From positions 1 to 16,726 of the forward strand of contig JBGUUX010000056.1 of NCBI GenBank assembly GCA_045133915.1: DNA of 16,726 nucleotides, in the 5' to 3' direction. The notes below the pieces were generated by a model that was not told the origin of the DNA, searched no databases, and saw only the letters and a program-made list of their open reading frames with translations. The position numbers were made by a program, and so were the translations under genes. Origin of the DNA: RGIG7300 sp045133915. Its GTDB lineage: Bacteria > Bacillota > Clostridia > Oscillospirales > CAG-272. Shown here piece after piece: positions 15,301 through 16,726 of the stretch (its first letter is position 1; each line of letters opens with the position of its first letter).

Positions 15301-16726
15301 TACAGAGAGAGACTTTCAGAGAATGTACGGCACTTAAATCTATTGATATCCCCGATTCGGTTACAGAGATAGCTTATATGGCATTTTACAAATGTGACAG
15401 CTTAAGCTCGATAGATCTGCCCACGTCCCTTACTTATTTAGGTGAATATGCCTTTTATGAAACAGGGCTTTCGGCAATCGAGATACCTAAATCCCTTGAA
15501 CATACCGCAAGGTCGGTATTTATGGGTTGCGGTGATCTCAAGACCGTTACCTTTGAAGCCGGAACTACAAAGATTGCGGATAATCTTTTCAACTATTGTG
15601 ACGGCATTGAGGAGATAACCATACCCGATAGTGTTACTACAATAGGAATGCTTTCTTTCGGAAACTGTCCTAATCTTAAAAAAGTTTTCATTCCCGATTC
15701 TGTAACCTATATTTGGCCTGACACCTTTAAAAATTCACCTAACGTAACTATTGAAGGTTATTCGGGCAGCTACGCACATACCTTTGCGCAGAATAACGGT
15801 ATTTCATTTACCGACGTTACGCCTTTCCATATTACATCTGTTAATAACTATACCGTTACTATAGACGGTATTAATGATATTAAGGAAATAAGATATGCAA
15901 TAGGTCACTATACCACAGGTGCGGAGGTAAGAGCGGCAGAGAAGAACCAAACACTCTCTGCATCACTTGTAAATAGCTACACCGTTGACGGTATTATGAC
16001 TTATGAGGTGCCTTGGGTAGGTGAATATACCTTCTGGGTAAGAACAAACGACGGTTCAGGCTACTTCCTCTACTGTGACGTAAACGAAATCAAACCTTAT
16101 CTTACATCCGACGGACTCAGACTTACAGTCAAGGACTTCGGCGAAGACTACAAGGATATGTGGATCGCAGAGGGAACGTGGTCAAGCTATTCTGAAATCA
16201 AGAATCAGGCGACAGTTAAGTATCAGGTAGGCGCTACAAAACTTGCCAACTGCTTTGCAAGCCACGACTTCGCCTATACAACACTTAACCCCGGCGCACA
16301 TACCGTTCTTATCCGTTATAACGACGGCACACAGGACGTACTTCACATCGACCTTACGGTTGACGTTCCTACCTTTGAGGTAAACGGACTTCAGGTAACC
16401 GTGGGTAACATCCCCGGTGTCAAGATCATCCGTACTGCATACGGTACGTACAACTCTATAGCAGAGATCAAGACAGCACCGCTGCTTCGTTGCTTCAACA
16501 ACAAGACAGCGATCAAGGATGCAGAGAGCTATAAGGTACAGTACCGTGACAACGGCGTTGTAACAATAATAGTAGAGTACGTAACCGGATATAAGCATAT
16601 TGAACATATCGATATAGCCAAGAAGACATCAACGGTAACACAGGACGGCAATAAGGTAACTATAGGCGATATCATGGACGGCTTTATTATGGTAAGATAT
16701 GCCGAGGGCACGTACAAGACTACCTC
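12321..16726 (+). CDS. Second giant LRR surface protein, open at window end
   Basis: An open frame from ATG 12321 to the last base with no stop: 1468 complete codons, 3' end outside the window. It is a paralogue of the upstream gene. Layout by residue: signal peptide about 1-26 (MKMIKKALAVILMMTMVF, ending near PITAA); SLH-like region about 64-213, sharing ITRAQWLHNLAVVF, LYPD and RDFA with the first protein; beta-rich region about 215-605, ending in shared NSPVR and NGW-type motifs; BspA-type LRR_5 array about 610-1164; then at least four tandem GTY modules (starting near 1169, 1259, 1349 and 1434). No Big_3-like domain appears between the LRRs and the GTY modules, unlike the first protein. 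Whether C-terminal SLH domains follow cannot be seen. I checked the frame at several points and found no frameshift. Likely secreted and surface-located; ligand unknown. Confidence 0.9.
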   Translation, partial: MKMIKKALAVILMMTMVFTSLPITAADVVGKTNVTITPDVAGANKVTGTVLPEGKKGITTATSDELIYGTEDGIITRAQWLHNLAVVFSMTVETMAAPDNYFYDLTVDHPYYDDIILAVSYGAVDIEAGGDLYPDEPLTRDFAASTLNACLGYTLEEGEEYSFSDFEECIDPIAAQIALDRGWFELVDSAFCPAQAVTDAEVSVMLEDAQRVTAQPEIDENYESNYDFAENVKIVPDGTLANEDENGIVTITDCPVEIEAGDSFAVFFNSIPVVYTALSVEVTDNITVIKTQQAQAEEVFTAVDAEGVIYDMELIPAPGVNMTVEEESNGLAKANGSTTIKNINLDTTLEILDGIEITVEVVMTDPTVSYRLNEGYGYVALVSDTEISYSLICDLLPEKVNDTINLVSVNIGGVGSFEISVEISLEGSIVGSVDGILTVGLEYTKNEGIRAVKEFYQQGSSCTAEVSGSIGLKALIGVTKLPFVEAYLYAKIGFKATVSVSKYEFEDVVDKCVSFSGYLYGEYGGYASVEVGKWSATFNPNVKFFHAGNSPVRINHHYEFDEKVPKCTRGFSGGGRYTTNGTSAYAGNGWNGCNGSYAVIDGFQVPLYEYRVDSNGNAIITKFKNDYYTVTIPKEIDGHKVVSIGGNSFKAKGVVNLSIPTTVTKIENSAFQNCISIKKLNIPSSVTQIYSNAFENCTSLKEINIPASVKQIAPRAFAGTAVTKIEIPKTLENGGANGNDSPFADCQYLREITFEKGIEKIPQNIFAKCDYIEEITIPDTVTVIGNHAFNGCENLEEVYFPDSLKTIESYAFLNCKSLTYLDLPDTTTEIQNDAFRGCTGLTRIELPDNITNIAHYAFADCKNVTSLKLPANLIQLSERTFQNMAITEIEIPKSVDRCIGSVNWGAFTDCANLKKVTFEEGIETIPEKLFAGCTSLEEITIPDTVTTIESLAFWNCSSLKKVHIPESVTEIQPHAFQKCSSLTEIDLPEAISAIQRETFRECTALKSIDIPDSVTEIAYMAFYKCDSLSSIDLPTSLTYLGEYAFYETGLSAIEIPKSLEHTARSVFMGCGDLKTVTFEAGTTKIADNLFNYCDGIEEITIPDSVTTIGMLSFGNCPNLKKVFIPDSVTYIWPDTFKNSPNVTIEGYSGSYAHTFAQNNGISFTDVTPFHITSVNNYTVTIDGINDIKEIRYAIGHYTTGAEVRAAEKNQTLSASLVNSYTVDGIMTYEVPWVGEYTFWVRTNDGSGYFLYCDVNEIKPYLTSDGLRLTVKDFGEDYKDMWIAEGTWSSYSEIKNQATVKYQVGATKLANCFASHDFAYTTLNPGAHTVLIRYNDGTQDVLHIDLTVDVPTFEVNGLQVTVGNIPGVKIIRTAYGTYNSIAEIKTAPLLRCFNNKTAIKDAESYKVQYRDNGVVTIIVEYVTGYKHIEHIDIAKKTSTVTQDGNKVTIGDIMDGFIMVRYAEGTYKTT
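14493..15810 (+). repeat. Higher-order 492-bp repeat in second LRR array
   Basis: The marker IEIPK recurs in frame at 14493, 14985 and 15477, exactly 492 bp (164 aa) apart. After each marker comes a short non-LRR stretch of roughly 10-15 residues, then an LRR with the TFE(K/E/A)G core and a run of ordinary LRRs. The third copy is cut short: the array ends near 15810 after about four LRRs, where the GTY modules begin. Confidence 0.85.
15825..16726 (+). repeat. Tandem GTY modules in the second surface protein
   Basis: Four protein-level repeats of roughly 85-90 residues begin near 15825, 16095, 16365 and 16620; the last is cut by the window end. Each opens with xVTIxx or LTV, then a line such as IRYAIGHYTT, WIAEGTWSSY, IRTAYGTYNS or VRYAEGTYKT, often followed by EIK. 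The unit closes with a strand such as YTFWVR, TVLIRYNDG or TIIVEY. The same module occurs twice in the first protein (about 10867-11388). The fold is probably an all-beta sandwich, by inference. Confidence 0.75.

Noticed and set aside
12321..16726. Lack of a stop codon, possible pseudogene or broken gene
   Set aside because: The frame stays open and domain-consistent to the last base; the gene simply continues past the window.

Overview
All the genes I can support lie on the + strand, in two blocks. The first five form a class I heat-shock operon in the order hrcA-grpE-dnaK-dnaJ-prmA. This gene order, strong AGGAGG-type ribosome binding sites and a DnaK of about 614 residues point to a low-to-moderate GC Bacillota. 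The two secreted proteins that follow (BspA-type leucine-rich repeats, Ig-like domains, SLH domains) suggest an anaerobic gut or rumen Clostridia of the Ruminococcaceae/Oscillospiraceae kind. That placement is inference; there is no 16S or other taxonomic marker here.

Block 1 (1-5840): hrcA (repressor, GTG start at 111) overlaps grpE by 4 bp. A 106-bp gap with a 14-bp tandem repeat and a hairpin precedes dnaK. A strong hairpin without a T-run lies between dnaK and dnaJ, and prmA (ribosomal protein L11 methyltransferase) follows dnaJ closely. A UUCG-loop terminator closes the block. No CIRCE operator is visible in the 110 bp upstream of hrcA or in any gap, so the operator, if there is one, must lie left of the window.

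Block 2 (5841-16726): two large tandem paralogues, each with its own sigma-A-type promoter with a TG-extended TAAAAT -10, and separated by a terminator. The first is complete (2097 aa): signal peptide, divergent N-terminal SLH-like region, a conserved beta-rich region of unknown function, a long BspA-like LRR array, Ig-like domains, a repeated GTY module, small His/Cys modules and three C-terminal SLH domains. The second starts at 12321 and is still open at the window end (at least 1468 codons). It has the same front half and its own LRR array, followed by a run of at least four GTY modules. Both LRR arrays are built from higher-order units: exactly 477 bp (159 aa) in the first protein and 492 bp (164 aa) in the second. 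In the first protein each unit carries an aromatic-rich insert.

Functionally, block 1 makes the HrcA-controlled DnaK/DnaJ/GrpE folding machine plus a ribosome-modifying enzyme. Block 2 makes surface-anchored proteins probably used for adhesion or substrate and host contact. The two blocks are transcriptionally separate, and I see no functional link beyond adjacency.
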